Below are positions 62,401 through 64,000 of a stretch of DNA of 64,000 bases, in pieces. The notes below the pieces were generated by a model. That model was given only the letters and a program-made list of their open reading frames with translations. It did no database searches and was not told the DNA's origin. This DNA comes from Acanthornis magna (lineage: Eukaryota > Chordata > Aves > Passeriformes > Acanthizidae). Position 1 is the first letter of the stretch. Each line of letters starts with the position of its first letter. The translations under genes and the position numbers were made by a program. Location of the stretch: the NCBI GenBank assembly GCA_036785705.1, contig JAWUZG010000029.1, positions 12,229,501 to 12,293,500 on the forward strand, read 5' to 3'.

Positions 62401-63118
62401 GGCTACCCTATTTTCCTGCCTCTGTGTTTAATAATTTCATTGCTGAGGTAGAAATACAGATGTTAAAAGAAACAGGCACGTGACAGAAAACGCTCACCTC
62501 TTGCTTTGAAGATGCTTAACATGACAAGATGAAAAACCCCACAGCTATGAAGGATGCCAATTTTGTCAGGAACTGTTTCGTCTCTAACAAGATCAAACTG
62601 AACTATTGCCAGCAAATTGAGAAGGTGCCTGTTTTAACAATTCCTTTACTAAATCTGTTACTATTTCCCCTGATTCATTGACCAACCTTATTTAAGAAAG
62701 AAGCATCGTATGTTAAAAGGAAGAAGGCAGCAAGGTAGCTTTGCATGCCACCAGCCAAGTTACCTATGCTATTTATTGCTGCTTTCTGTTAGCAGAAATT
62801 AAACCATGGCAGTTTCCTCTAGCAGCTAGGAAGTAAAAAGCCTTGTTGAGCACGTTATCCTTTTGAGCTGCCACACATGTCATGATGTATTCAGCATAGC
62901 TATTAGGCTCTGTGTGTGACAAGGAAGGGCTACAGATTTCTGCTGACAAACTGTGGCCCTCTAAATTTTCATTTTCAAGTTTTCAAGAGTATATTACATT
63001 TCTATATAGATGACAAAGCTAGCAATTATACCCATGAAAGTGTTTTCAAGCACTTTTAGATTAAATGTTACCCAAAGCATGCTTTGACCTTGATCCACTT
63101 TTAATTTTTTTTAATTAT

Positions 63119-63146
63119 TGACTTTTAATATGTGCATTAAAAGTCA
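63119..63146. repeat. Perfect 11-bp inverted repeat in AT-rich sequence
   Basis: TGACTTTTAAT (63119-63129) is the exact reverse complement of ATTAAAAGTCA (63136-63146), with a 6-nt loop. It sits in an AT-rich stretch with several TAAT cores. Confidence 0.75.
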
Positions 63147-64000
63147 CTGGAGACCATTTGTATTTAAGATATTATTTTTGCTTTTGCATGACTTTAAAGT
63201 GATGACAGCTTTAAGACCCACTAGAGTAAGCATGAATTAGACTTTAATGTGCTTTCCTTGCTTTTAGTACATAAAATTTTCACATGATCAACTCCTAGAA
63301 AGAATAGCAACTGTCAGGAGTTTTACCATGTTCTTTTTAACAAGGATGAAGAGGGGAAATATTTTTTTGTTTATTTTTAAACAGGACATTCATTCATAGA
63401 AGAAATCTAAGCATGATACATTTAGCCTAGGCTGCAAAATTCATCTCTCTAAGCTTTGACTTTATTTTTCTCCTTTTCTTTTCTGACAGTGTTTTATTTC
63501 CCTTTACATGACCCATTCTTTAAGCCATCTTCTACTTCCTCAAAGAGATTACATTCACACACACACCAACCATTTTTCTCCAGGTGGAGATTTTGTACCA
63601 ACTGCTGAACTTTCATCTCAGCCAAAGTACATCCCAACTGAGATGCAACAGAGACTTTTCAACGCTCACCAATATCTCTCTGCACTTTCCGGGCTTTTAA
63701 AGCACGGGGAAGCAAGACCTTCACCGCCAATTTGGGAAATCCAGAAATGCACATTGATATTTCATTCTTCCTGTATTTTTTTTTAAATGTCAGATCGAAA
63801 CAACCTATGCTCTGCAGAGGCCAATTACTGTAGCTTTTGTGAAGGTTAAAAGTTCGAAAGAGAAAGCTGGTTTCTTCATTTAGCAGCCTCTTTCAACAAT
63901 TCTGATAAAGACACACCAAAGGGAGAGCAGATGTCTAGGTATGGCAGCAAGGGGGATGAGAGGACGGGTCTCAAATTTTTTAATTCTCTTATATATGACT

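Larger units (their letters stand above)
48127..64000 (-). other. Region 5' of the first coding exon (5' UTR intron and/or upstream flank)
   Basis: The acceptor at 48127 implies an intron reaching some distance into this region. No coding exon was found on either strand. It holds a CpG-rich patch at 52.9-53.15 kb, two CR1 3' ends at 55.8-56.3 and 57.4 kb, CA, AATA and A/C low-complexity repeats, and hairpins at 54.72 and 63.12 kb. The longest open frames are either in GC-rich sequence or CR1-derived. Confidence 0.75.

Noticed and set aside
1..64000. CRISPR array, bacterial operon or mobile genetic system
   Set aside because: Introns, CR1 LINEs and SINEs show this is vertebrate nuclear DNA. 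No regularly spaced repeats or bacterial genes are present.

Overview
The window is avian nuclear DNA, most likely from a songbird. It carries the 5' half of one gene, ELMO1 (engulfment and cell motility 1), on the minus strand. Two signs point to a bird: CR1 LINEs are the main interspersed repeat, and there are two short elements with a tRNA-Ile-like head joined to a CR1-like tail. That second architecture is the one known for TguSINE1 of zebra finch. Almost all of the open reading frames longer than 60 codons are chance ORFs in introns. The coding sequence lies in short exons bounded by consensus splice sites.

Six ELMO1 coding exons can be read by hand, in transcript order from high to low coordinates: 48054-47977, 35338-35298, 34387-34315, 21551-21501, 12363-12194 and 1028-993. 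Splicing them gives an uninterrupted 150-residue N-terminus, with the last codon split at the final donor. The length is collinear with human ELMO1 as I recall it. This part covers the N-terminal Ras-binding-like (RhoG-binding) region and the start of the armadillo-like helical repeats. The ELMO domain, the PH domain and the C-terminal DOCK-binding tail lie beyond position 1. The first coding exon also carries about 72 nt of 5' UTR with an 8-codon upstream ORF. A CpG-rich patch near 52.9-53.15 kb could be a noncoding first exon and promoter.

Layout: 1-12.2 kb is intron with the 36-nt sixth coding exon and one tRNA-derived SINE. 12.2-21.5 kb is intron. 21.5-34.3 kb is intron and holds a long, broken CR1 (about 24.9-26.6 kb) with a second SINE inserted in it, an older CR1-like remnant at 27.4-27.9 kb, and a perfect 16-bp inverted repeat at 31.97 kb. 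34.3-35.3 kb holds coding exons 3 and 2, separated by only 910 bp. 35.3-48.0 kb is intron with an exact palindromic POU-type element and a GC-rich patch. 48.1-64 kb is 5' UTR intron or upstream flank with two CR1 3' ends, a perfect 12-bp hairpin next to a G16 tract, and simple repeats.

I found no second protein-coding gene, no functional tRNA or rRNA, no CRISPR array and no clearly novel system. The items most worth a second look are the candidate upstream promoter, the palindromic POU element 5' of coding exon 2, the symmetric 36-nt exon, the perfect inverted repeat at 31.97 kb, and the nested and deleted CR1/SINE locus.
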